Source: Kiritimatiellales bacterium (GTDB lineage: Bacteria; Verrucomicrobiota; Kiritimatiellia; Kiritimatiellales; Pontiellaceae). From it: a stretch of 16,832 nt of DNA. Made by a program: the position numbers and the translations under genes. The notes under the pieces are model-generated. The model saw only the letters and a program-made list of their open reading frames with translations, was not told where the DNA came from and ran no database searches. The stretch spans positions 1 through 16,832 of the forward strand of contig JAIPIO010000042.1 of assembly GCA_021734595.1 (NCBI GenBank), written 5' to 3'. Within the stretch, counting starts at the first letter, position 1; each line of letters begins with the position of its first letter. This document shows positions 1 through 6,027 of this stretch, one piece after another.

Positions 1-249
1 CCCCTGGTCGTCGGTCATGATCACAATCACGTTCGGCTTGCGCGGTGGCGCAGGCACCGGCTTCTTCGGGGGAGCTTTCTTTCCCGCGGGCTTCTTTGCC
101 TGGGTGTTCTTGTTCTTATTGGGTACAGGCTTTTTCGGAGGGGGCTTCTTTGCGTCAGGTTTTTTCGGTGTCGTCTGCTCCGCGGCATGCGCAATTCCAA
201 CCGCCCCGGCCCCCATCATCCATACAAAGTTCCGCCTGTTCCATTCCAT
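1..249 (-). CDS. Secreted S1-family sulfatase, N-terminal part (cut by window edge)
   Basis: The first 83 codons of a minus-strand gene that leaves the window at its left edge. The leader MEWNRRNFVWMMGAG has a twin-arginine motif followed by a hydrophobic, Ala/Gly-rich stretch ending HAAEQ, so Tat export is likely. Residues about 25-70 form an unusual Lys/Pro-rich linker. The sequence then enters the sulfatase fold with RKPNVIVIMTDDQG, whose Asp pair provides calcium ligands at the start of S1 sulfatases. The CxPSR formylglycine motif would lie beyond the edge, so activity and subfamily cannot be judged. The ATG at 249 is chosen because GGGAGG lies about seven bases upstream and promoter P1 sits at 276-304. 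It lies 94 bp downstream of the other sulfatase. The sulfatase call is firm; the substrate is unknown. Confidence 0.85.
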   Translation of the reverse strand, partial: MEWNRRNFVWMMGAGAVGIAHAAEQTTPKKPDAKKPPPKKPVPNKNKNTQAKKPAGKKAPPKKPVPAPPRKPNVIVIMTDDQG

Positions 250-275
250 GATAGTCCCTCCCATTTAAAAGGGGG

Positions 276-304
276 AATATACCCCCATGAAATCACGAAT
301 GCAA
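276..304 (-). promoter_or_regulatory. Promoter P1 for the edge sulfatase
   Basis: On the minus strand a TTGCAT -35 box (299-304) is separated by 17 bp from a TATATT -10 box (276-281). The expected start is near 269, giving a roughly 20-base leader to the ATG at 249. The -10 lies inside a symmetric element, GGGGG-AATATA-CCCCC on the plus strand (271-286). The same -35 and a GGGTATA-like -10 recur before the genes at 1939 and 2965. Start sites are inferred, not measured. Confidence 0.65.
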
Positions 305-305
305 A

Positions 306-321
306 TTCCCAAAGGCTGGAA
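306..321. repeat. Degenerate palindrome of the TTCCAAnnnTTGGAA family
   Basis: A single 16-base copy, TTCCCAAAGGCTGGAA, with TTCC/GGAA outer arms and one extra base in the middle. It lies two bases upstream of the P1 -35 box, centred near -45 relative to the inferred start. This is the same position as the proximal copies at the genes starting at 1939 and 2965. Confidence 0.5.
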
Positions 322-343
322 CTTTTTTGCGGGGGTTGTAAAA

Positions 344-1939
344 CTACTGGCAGGGAACGGGCCGCTGGCCGGTATGCTGCGCCACGTTGCGCTCATTGAA
401 AAGCAGCTCAAAGCGATCCACAACCGCCGTGTACTCTGGGTTGCCTGCCAGATTGACGGACTCGTATGGATCGTTCCTGTAGTCATAAAGCTCGCGCAAG
501 ACCAACGGGCCGGAGCGCTCGCCTTTCTGGTAATCCATTGCCAGCCACTTGATGAAGCGGAAGCGCGTTGACCGCAGGGTGTATCCCATCACCGGACGGC
601 CATCGACCTGACGGGGAAACTGGCCCATGGCCGCCTCGCGCACCGTTGCTGCCGGATCGTCGAGCACTCCCTTCAGGCTGTTGCCTTCCAGCACAGCGGG
701 AATGGGCAATCCGGCCAATTCGCACAGGGTCGGGAAGATATCCACAAATTCCGACGGCGACTCGGTCCGGGCGCCTTTGGCCTTCTGCCCCGGCGCAGCG
801 ATGACCAGAGGCGCGCGCACAGCCTGCTCGAAATTGCTTTGCTTGCTCCATTGGGAATGGTCACCCAGATGCCAGCCATGATCCCCCCACAGACAGATGA
901 CGGTATGGTCGGCTATGTCCAGTTCGTCGAGTTGATCAAGCAGTTTCCCGACCTGGGCATCGATGAAGGAAACGCAGGCCATGTAACCGTGGATCAGCTC
1001 CTGCTGCAGATCGGGCGGCATCCGCCCCTCCACCGGGAGACCGGTGAAGGCTCCCCCCAGATCCGTGTATCCCCGGTTGTAGATAAACTCCGGCGTACCT
1101 TGGGCATTCTCCTGGAAGGGATGCAGCGCGATGGCATCGCGCTCGTAGAGCGCCCAGTATTTTTCAGGGGCCACAAACGCCAGATGCGGTTTGAAAAAGC
1201 CCACGCTCAGGAAAAACGGCTTTCCGCCCCGGGCCAACCGCCCCAGCAGTTCACAGCCGATCTCGGCCACCGCCCCATCCTTGTAGGCGTTGTCGGGCAC
1301 CTCGCAGCGCTCGGTCGGCGGGCGGCACCCCGGAAACTGCATCTGGAACTTTTTCTTTTCGAAGCCGTCCTTGATCCCTTTTTTCCGCCACAACCGGGCC
1401 ACCTTCCGGGCCTTTTCCTTGGTCTCCGGATCCTGGTATCCATCCACGGGGGGGCCATATCCAGCGGCATACCGGCCGTCAGCGGGCTTGACGGTATACG
1501 GAATCGACCATGACGAATCGTCGTGCTTATTGTCGACACAGCGCATGTCATAGGTTTTCCCCACCCCGGCGGTTACATAGCCGTTCTGCCGAAAGTACTG
1601 CGGCAGCGCCAGGATGTCCGGATTCATGTCGCGCATACGGGTCTTGAGGTCAAAGACCTTGGTCGAGTCCGGATAACGCCCGGTCATCAGGCTGGCGCGC
1701 GACGGGCCGCATACCGCCTGCTGGCAGGAGTTGTTGAGAAAAACCGTTCCCCGCGCCGCCAGCCGGTCAATGTTCGGCGTCTTGATCTTCATATCGCCAT
1801 AGCAACCAAGCATCGGCTTGAGGTCGTCTATGGGAATGAAGAGAATATTCGGTCGCTTTGGAGCGCCGGAAGCGTTGAGCGCCGTTATCCCTGACACCGC
1901 TCCTGCGATTTTCAAAAACTGCCGTCGGTCGGTTTTCAT
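344..1939 (-). CDS. Secreted S1 sulfatase, iduronate-2-sulfatase-like
   Basis: A 531-residue sulfatase predicted to hydrolyse sulfate esters on a polysaccharide outside the cytoplasm. The leader MKTDRRQFLKIAGAVSGITA is a clear Tat signal. Residues 30-39 (PNILFIPIDD) give the first calcium ligands. C77-G-P-S-R81 is the formylglycine motif, so activation by a formylglycine-generating or anaerobic maturase is needed. FFKPH at 248-252 and WGDHGWHLGDH at 351-361 followed by K366 complete the active site and match the iduronate-2-sulfatase branch (SulfAtlas S1_7-like; subfamily inferred). The frame is open upstream to 2089. The ATG at 1939 is chosen because AGGAGA precedes it, the Tat leader begins there, and promoter P2 lies inside the longer frame. 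Substrate unknown; the neighbouring alginate lyase suggests algal polysaccharide. Confidence 0.93.
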   Translation of the reverse strand: MKTDRRQFLKIAGAVSGITALNASGAPKRPNILFIPIDDLKPMLGCYGDMKIKTPNIDRLAARGTVFLNNSCQQAVCGPSRASLMTGRYPDSTKVFDLKTRMRDMNPDILALPQYFRQNGYVTAGVGKTYDMRCVDNKHDDSSWSIPYTVKPADGRYAAGYGPPVDGYQDPETKEKARKVARLWRKKGIKDGFEKKKFQMQFPGCRPPTERCEVPDNAYKDGAVAEIGCELLGRLARGGKPFFLSVGFFKPHLAFVAPEKYWALYERDAIALHPFQENAQGTPEFIYNRGYTDLGGAFTGLPVEGRMPPDLQQELIHGYMACVSFIDAQVGKLLDQLDELDIADHTVICLWGDHGWHLGDHSQWSKQSNFEQAVRAPLVIAAPGQKAKGARTESPSEFVDIFPTLCELAGLPIPAVLEGNSLKGVLDDPAATVREAAMGQFPRQVDGRPVMGYTLRSTRFRFIKWLAMDYQKGERSGPLVLRELYDYRNDPYESVNLAGNPEYTAVVDRFELLFNERNVAQHTGQRPVPCQ

Positions 1940-2011
1940 TCTTCTCCTGTTTGCGGGTTCCGTCTGTCCCATTCCGATTCCAAGGCTGAACTCCGCATGT
2001 TTGAAACAGGG

Positions 2012-2041
2012 AGTATACCCCACGCGAAACCGCGAATGCAA
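2012..2041 (-). promoter_or_regulatory. Promoter P2 for the sulfatase starting at 1939
   Basis: TTGCAT (2036-2041) and TATACT (2012-2017) on the minus strand with an 18-bp spacer. The expected start is near 2005, giving a leader of about 65 bases. The -10 sits in the symmetric sequence GGGGTATACTCCC, resembling the GGGGG/CCCCC arrangement at P1. The palindrome array begins three bases upstream of the -35. Confidence 0.65.
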
Positions 2042-2043
2042 AT

Positions 2044-2111
2044 TTGCAGACATTGGAAGTTGGCTTCCAGCCATTGGAATTTTCCGCACGGTGTTTTTCC
2101 AATGGTTGGAA
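2044..2111. repeat. Phased palindrome array B (three copies)
   Basis: Copies at 2044-2058 (degenerate, 12 of 15 bases match TTCCAACCATTGGAA), 2065-2079 (TTCCAGCCATTGGAA) and 2097-2111 (TTCCAATGGTTGGAA). Start-to-start distances are 21 and 32 bp, about two and three helical turns. The proximal copy is centred near -46 of promoter P2. No T-tract follows, so an intrinsic terminator role is not supported. Confidence 0.8.
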
Positions 2112-2128
2112 CCACCCCTCCAAACAGA

Positions 2129-2965
2129 CTACGGCGGACAAGCAGGCAGGACGGTTTGAACCGCGGATTGCGCGGACGGGTGCGAAACCGCGATGGAGGA
2201 AAAGACCACGGTTGCTCCGGCACCGGCCCGGTTATGCTGAAGATAATTGCCGACTTTAAAATAGTAGGTATTTCCCTCCGGCCAGCAATCAAGCACCTCC
2301 GGCCCAAAGGTCTCCACGGTTTCCCCATTGATCCGAATGCGCAGGAATTCCCTGTTGACCCTGATCGAGCAGGTAAACCATTCATTCAAGGCGATATCGG
2401 CATACTGTCGCTTTCGGGACAGGTCCTTCAGCTTCTTTCCGGATTTCGTAAGAAGCCGGATGCGCCCTTTTTCCCAGATGCATTTCAGCAGGGGCTTTGA
2501 CTCGGGGGACTTTCCATGAATCTGCATGAATATGATTTTGTTTGCGCCGCCGGCGAGGGAGATCACCTTCAGCCTTGCGTTCAACGCTCCCCCTTCGGAA
2601 AGGGTCCAGTTGCACTCTTCGCTGCCGCGCATCTCGCGCAGCTCGGTGCGGGAATATTTTGTGCGTGACGAGGTTGTTACTCCCGTGTAGTCGGTAAAAA
2701 AAACGAGTCCTTCACCGGTGTGGTGGAGATACCTGTTTAGGCCGTCCGGCAACATGCAATCCCGGTTGAAACACGTTGAAAAGGCGGGGTTGAGAATCTC
2801 GAGCGCGGAGCCCTTCGGCCCAGCAACAGGAAAGGTTATTTTCCAGTCTTCCCCATCAATAATGGTTGGAATTCCTTCACCGCTTTGGCCATGGAGATTA
2901 GTTGATACAGATAGGCCCAAGGCGATCACGATCACCGCAACTATATTCGGGCATCTTCTGTTCAT
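2129..2965 (-). CDS. PL7-family alginate lyase, secreted
   Basis: A 278-residue protein with an N-terminal signal peptide (hydrophobic residues 8-20, likely cleavage after about LHG). The rest is one alginate lyase 2 (PL7) jelly-roll domain. The three PL7 signature strands are present in order: RTELR at 106-110, QIH at 148-150, and YFKVGNYLQ at 235-243. These supply the Arg, Gln/His and Tyr used for beta-elimination of uronic acids. In PL7, Ile in QIH is usually linked with guluronate-containing substrate and Val with polymannuronate, so this enzyme may prefer G or MG blocks (inference). The length fits a single-domain lyase. The last 15 or so residues are Ala/Ser/Pro-rich and outside the domain. 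The ATG at 2965 has only a distant GGAG, so initiation may be weak. It lies between an HZS-like secreted protein and a sulfatase, with its own promoter P3. Confidence 0.92.
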   Translation of the reverse strand: MNRRCPNIVAVIVIALGLSVSTNLHGQSGEGIPTIIDGEDWKITFPVAGPKGSALEILNPAFSTCFNRDCMLPDGLNRYLHHTGEGLVFFTDYTGVTTSSRTKYSRTELREMRGSEECNWTLSEGGALNARLKVISLAGGANKIIFMQIHGKSPESKPLLKCIWEKGRIRLLTKSGKKLKDLSRKRQYADIALNEWFTCSIRVNREFLRIRINGETVETFGPEVLDCWPEGNTYYFKVGNYLQHNRAGAGATVVFSSIAVSHPSAQSAVQTVLPACPP

Positions 2966-2998
2966 ATGTATTCTTAACTCCGGTTTTTCTATCTCCCG

Positions 2999-3026
2999 AA
3001 AATACCCGCTCCGGCACCGAATGCAA
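2999..3026 (-). promoter_or_regulatory. Promoter P3 for the alginate lyase
   Basis: TTGCAT (3021-3026) and TATTTT (2999-3004) on the minus strand with a 16-bp spacer. The -35 and the GGG preceding the -10 match P1 and P2. The inferred start near 2992 gives a leader of about 27 bases. A TTCCAAGGGTTGGAA palindrome lies three bases upstream of the -35, centred near -45. Confidence 0.6.
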
Positions 3027-3029
3027 CTC

Positions 3030-3065
3030 TTCCAAGGGTTGGAAGTTATTTTCCAGGCATTGGAA
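3030..3065. repeat. Phased palindrome array C (two copies)
   Basis: TTCCAAGGGTTGGAA at 3030-3044 and TTCCAGGCATTGGAA at 3051-3065, with starts exactly 21 bp apart. They fill most of the gap between the upstream gene's stop and promoter P3. Confidence 0.8.
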
Positions 3066-3074
3066 ATATTCTGC

Positions 3075-3137
3075 GTAGGATGGGGCTCCAGCCCCGTCCC
3101 CTTCCGGCGGAGGGACGTAACTGGAGATGCATCCTAC
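3075..3137. repeat. Three-armed inverted-repeat element overlapping a stop codon
   Basis: An outer 8-bp inverted repeat, GTAGGATG (3075-3082) with CATCCTAC (3130-3137), encloses two inner hairpins: GGGGCTCCAGCCCC (3082-3095) and GTCCC/GGGAC arms (3096-3100 and 3112-3116). The stop codon of the minus-strand gene (3134-3136) lies inside the outer arm. The GC-rich nested form resembles REP-type elements moved by RAYT transposases (inference). It could also mark or protect the transcript 3' end. No T-tract follows on either strand, so a classical terminator is unlikely. Confidence 0.55.
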
Positions 3138-5923
3138 TGCGCTTCGGCGGCGGCGATGGTTTCGGGGACGACGCGTTTGATGGCGTCGGCCAGGGTCACT
3201 TCGGGGCGGAAGTTGGGATGGTCGGCGAACTTGGCGTTTTTGCGTCCCCAATAGGAGGGATGGAACTGGCAGTTGGAGTCGACCCAGTTGGCGATGCGGG
3301 CGAATTCCTCGTCGCTGAGCTTTACCTTCCTGTGCTTGGGCGCGCGTTCGGCGGCGTAGGCGGCGGCCTCGGCATCGCGCAGATGGAAGCGCCCCTTGGC
3401 GTGGATGCCGAGCAGGATGCTGGTGTGCGAGCCGAAGGAATACGGCGGCAAATATTCGATGGGTGCCGAGCCGACGTTTTCGTCGAGCAGCTTGCGGTTG
3501 CCGAGCAGATCGGGTTTGCCTTTGGGACGACGAATAAGGCTGTTGTAGGAAATGCTGTAGGTGCCGTCAGGTGCGCCGGTAAGATTGAGACCGGCCTTGG
3601 GCTCTTCTCCGCCATGGCAACCGATGCAATGTTTGTCGAAGATGGGCTGTATCTGGCGGGGATAGTCAAAAACCTTCTGAGCGGTCTTTTCGCCAGGCTG
3701 CGGCTGCATCACCGAGGGTTTGCGGCTGAGCGCCTTGACCGCGCCATGGCCGCTGGAGGAGGGAACGGTGTTGGGCAACTCGTGGCAGCCGACACAGCTG
3801 CGGATCTCGCCGGGCATGTAGTTGACGTAGGTGCGCTCGGACTGGACGGCCATATGGTTTTTATCCAAGGCCTGAAAGTAGATGTTGCGTTCGGCGGGCA
3901 CGGCGAAATAGGCGGACCCGTCTTCTTCGACCGGCACGAGGCCGTACTGCACCTTCAGGCCGAGGAGACCGAGGCCGACGGCAGTGTGTGCCATGCCGTC
4001 CTTATCGTCGCGGAACCACGCGGTGCGGGCGGCCCACGGGCGGGAAACCTGCTCCATGATGCGGATATATTTCACCGTGCCGCGCTCCACATTATCCATC
4101 CCTTCGTAGACATCGGTCACCACACAATGGGCCTGGTTTTTGGCGGCCAGTTGCGGATCGAGCGGAGAGGAGACCACGGGCGGACGCTTGCGCGGCACCA
4201 GCGGAAAGGGATGCCAGCAGGAAATGGCGGGATCGCGGAAAAGCAGGGTGTCGGCGCCGGTTCCATCAACCAGCGAAAGATCGTAGCCCAGCGGGTTGGC
4301 CCATTGCAGCCCCTTGGGCTTGTGCGCCGCGACAAAGAGCTGTTCGGAGATGGGGTACGGATCCTTGAAGAGGCGGCCGGGGATGCCGGTCTTGTCCTGG
4401 TACCATTCGCCCTTTTCATTCTTGAAATGGAATCCATTGTGGCTGAGCGCGTTGATATCCTTGGTGATAAAGGTCATGGCCTCATATGAGCGGAGCGGTT
4501 TGCGGGTATCGACCACAATGATGGTGCCCATGGCGTTGTTGGGGCAACAGTGGGTGGTGCCCAGCATGCAGATGCGGTTATCCGAGCCGGGCATCATGCG
4601 CGGATAGAACATGCCCTCGGGATGGCTGATGGTGTTGCCGTAGACTTCGCCGGAAGCGGTGCCGTCGGGCTTCATGGCCCATAGGCACTTCAGATTACCG
4701 GCGGTCTTGTCGACATACTCCCAGCGGTGATAAAGGATGCGGCCATCCGGCATCATCGTCGGGCAGGCTTCGCTGACGGCGCTGTTGCTCAGCGGAACCA
4801 TGTTCTTGCCGTCGTAATCCATGCGGTACAGGTTTTTGGTGGTGAACACATCCGGACTGTTGCAAAGCGTCGAATACTGGCTGCGGGTGGAGACAAATGT
4901 GATGCCACCATCGGGCAGATAGCACGGGTGCAGGTCGTCCGTACCGTGATGGTAGCCCTTCGATCCGTATTTCTCGGTCAGTTCCTGTTCGTCCGCCTGC
5001 GGGAAAGTGACCTGGCGCAGGCCGGTGCCATCAATGTTGACTTCATAGATGCGGTAGCCCTCGGCATCGGCTTTCTTGTAGTCGAACAGTACTTTTTTCG
5101 CATCGTACGAAACATCGAAGCGGTTGAACACGCCGCCGGTCAGCGACGGAATCAGCTCGCGCTCCTTGCCGGTTTCCAGGTCGAGAATATAGATGTTACC
5201 GCCCGGCATCCATTTGCTGTTTACGTATTCGGTGTAGACATGGTTGGCGTTGAGTGTAAAGCGCTTGATGAACACCAGTTCCCGCACCCCGGCGTTCAGC
5301 AACCGTTTTGCGGCCGCGGACTGGAATCCCGTAGTGAGATCCTCCAGCTTGATGGTCTCGACCTGTTCGGGCGCTTTCTTCTTTTTTTTCTTTTTCGCCG
5401 CAGGCTTCGGCACCTTGGCGGGAATGCTGCATTTCACGATATTGCCGGAGCCGGCCGGATAATCCTTGATGGCCATTTCCATCTTCAGGCCGGCCTTGCC
5501 GCCCTGCGCCACCCATGCCTCACGACGCTGCGCGTCGAGCAGCCGCACCTTGAAATTGTCCAGCCGCTCCCCAAAGCCATTGCGGTTCCATAGCACCACC
5601 TGCGAGATCTCCTTTTCGGAACCCAGATCGACTTCCCACCACGGATTGGCACTCTTGGCGGTGTGGGTGAATTTTCTGGAGGTGTCGCCGTCGATGGCCA
5701 AGCCGGCCGGACCATTGTATGCCGTCGTCGACTGGCTGGCCGTGCCCTTCGGCGCAATGTTTTTCCCGCCGGAAAATACTTCGGCCTCCACGAGAGAGAG
5801 ATAGCGGTCGTTGCCCGGCAGCTCCACCCGCAGATAGCGGCCCTTCGCTGTGTCGCCCGCAAAGAGTTGCGCGGCACAAAAGACCATCAGGATACAGCAA
5901 CTATTTTTCATGCGTGTTTTCAT
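3134..5923 (-). CDS. Secreted F5/8C - hydrazine-synthase-alpha-like - cytochrome c protein
   Basis: A 929-residue exported protein. After a signal peptide (residues 1-23, ending LFA) comes an F5/8 type C discoidin-like domain (about 29-135; PWWEVDLGSE near 94) that probably binds carbohydrate. A linker with seven consecutive lysines (177-183) follows, then a TolB/PD40-type beta-propeller resembling the middle domain of hydrazine synthase alpha (about 200-700). Two c-type haem motifs close it: CVGCH (710-714) and CIGCH (766-770, in a planctomycete-cytochrome-like QPIFDKHC context). It may be an electron-transfer or substrate-binding protein; hydrazine chemistry should not be assumed, as this fold is widespread in PVC bacteria. 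The ATG at 5923 is chosen because AGGGAGG lies nine bases upstream; the longer frame's TTG at 5947 would overlap that site. Promoter P5 precedes it. Function unknown; domain calls fairly firm. Confidence 0.85.
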   Translation of the reverse strand: MKTRMKNSCCILMVFCAAQLFAGDTAKGRYLRVELPGNDRYLSLVEAEVFSGGKNIAPKGTASQSTTAYNGPAGLAIDGDTSRKFTHTAKSANPWWEVDLGSEKEISQVVLWNRNGFGERLDNFKVRLLDAQRREAWVAQGGKAGLKMEMAIKDYPAGSGNIVKCSIPAKVPKPAAKKKKKKKAPEQVETIKLEDLTTGFQSAAAKRLLNAGVRELVFIKRFTLNANHVYTEYVNSKWMPGGNIYILDLETGKERELIPSLTGGVFNRFDVSYDAKKVLFDYKKADAEGYRIYEVNIDGTGLRQVTFPQADEQELTEKYGSKGYHHGTDDLHPCYLPDGGITFVSTRSQYSTLCNSPDVFTTKNLYRMDYDGKNMVPLSNSAVSEACPTMMPDGRILYHRWEYVDKTAGNLKCLWAMKPDGTASGEVYGNTISHPEGMFYPRMMPGSDNRICMLGTTHCCPNNAMGTIIVVDTRKPLRSYEAMTFITKDINALSHNGFHFKNEKGEWYQDKTGIPGRLFKDPYPISEQLFVAAHKPKGLQWANPLGYDLSLVDGTGADTLLFRDPAISCWHPFPLVPRKRPPVVSSPLDPQLAAKNQAHCVVTDVYEGMDNVERGTVKYIRIMEQVSRPWAARTAWFRDDKDGMAHTAVGLGLLGLKVQYGLVPVEEDGSAYFAVPAERNIYFQALDKNHMAVQSERTYVNYMPGEIRSCVGCHELPNTVPSSSGHGAVKALSRKPSVMQPQPGEKTAQKVFDYPRQIQPIFDKHCIGCHGGEEPKAGLNLTGAPDGTYSISYNSLIRRPKGKPDLLGNRKLLDENVGSAPIEYLPPYSFGSHTSILLGIHAKGRFHLRDAEAAAYAAERAPKHRKVKLSDEEFARIANWVDSNCQFHPSYWGRKNAKFADHPNFRPEVTLADAIKRVVPETIAAAEAQ

Positions 5924-5957
5924 AAGCCCAAACCTCCCTGCACACAACTACTCGAAT

Positions 5958-5986
5958 AACGTACGCCAACGGGACTTTTTTGACAA
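5958..5986 (-). promoter_or_regulatory. Promoter P5 for the gene starting at 5923
   Basis: TTGTCA (5981-5986) and a weak TACGTT (5958-5963) on the minus strand with a 17-bp spacer. The call is supported by comparison with P4: the same -35 position and spacing, and a shared 41-bp block beginning in the -35. No TTCCAA palindromes lie here. Confidence 0.5.
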
Positions 5987-6024
5987 TGGCACAATTACCG
6001 CGCTTCATGTACATCTGTTGGCCG
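5984..6024. repeat. 41-bp shared upstream block, copy 1
   Basis: Matches 9261-9301 at 33 of 41 positions by eye, with the cores CCGCGCTT and TCTGTTGGCCG identical. It starts at the -35 box of P5 and extends upstream to within four bases of the previous gene's stop codon. It is probably an activator-binding or otherwise constrained promoter region (inference). Confidence 0.55.
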
Positions 6025-6027
6025 ACG

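Noticed and set aside
1940..2089. Upstream extension of the sulfatase to 2089
   Set aside because: It would include promoter P2 and the proximal palindrome, lacks a leader, and the ATG at 1939 has both a strong ribosome site and a Tat signal.
2044..3065. TTCCAA palindromes as intrinsic terminators
   Set aside because: Stems are short and AT-containing, no T-tract follows on either strand, and copies sit just upstream of -35 boxes in regular phase.
3080..4489. Long plus-strand open frame (469 codons) opposite the HZS-like gene
   Set aside because: Its translation is low-complexity and unlike any family, and it is the antisense of a strand with clear haem motifs, signal peptide and ribosome site. 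GC-rich coding DNA often leaves the opposite strand open. The same reasoning rejects 839-1513, 4727-5593 and 10467-11915.
3134..5923. Naming the HZS-like protein as hydrazine synthase
   Set aside because: Only the middle propeller and CxxCH motifs are shared. There are no beta or gamma subunit genes, and this fold is widespread in PVC bacteria that do not perform anammox.
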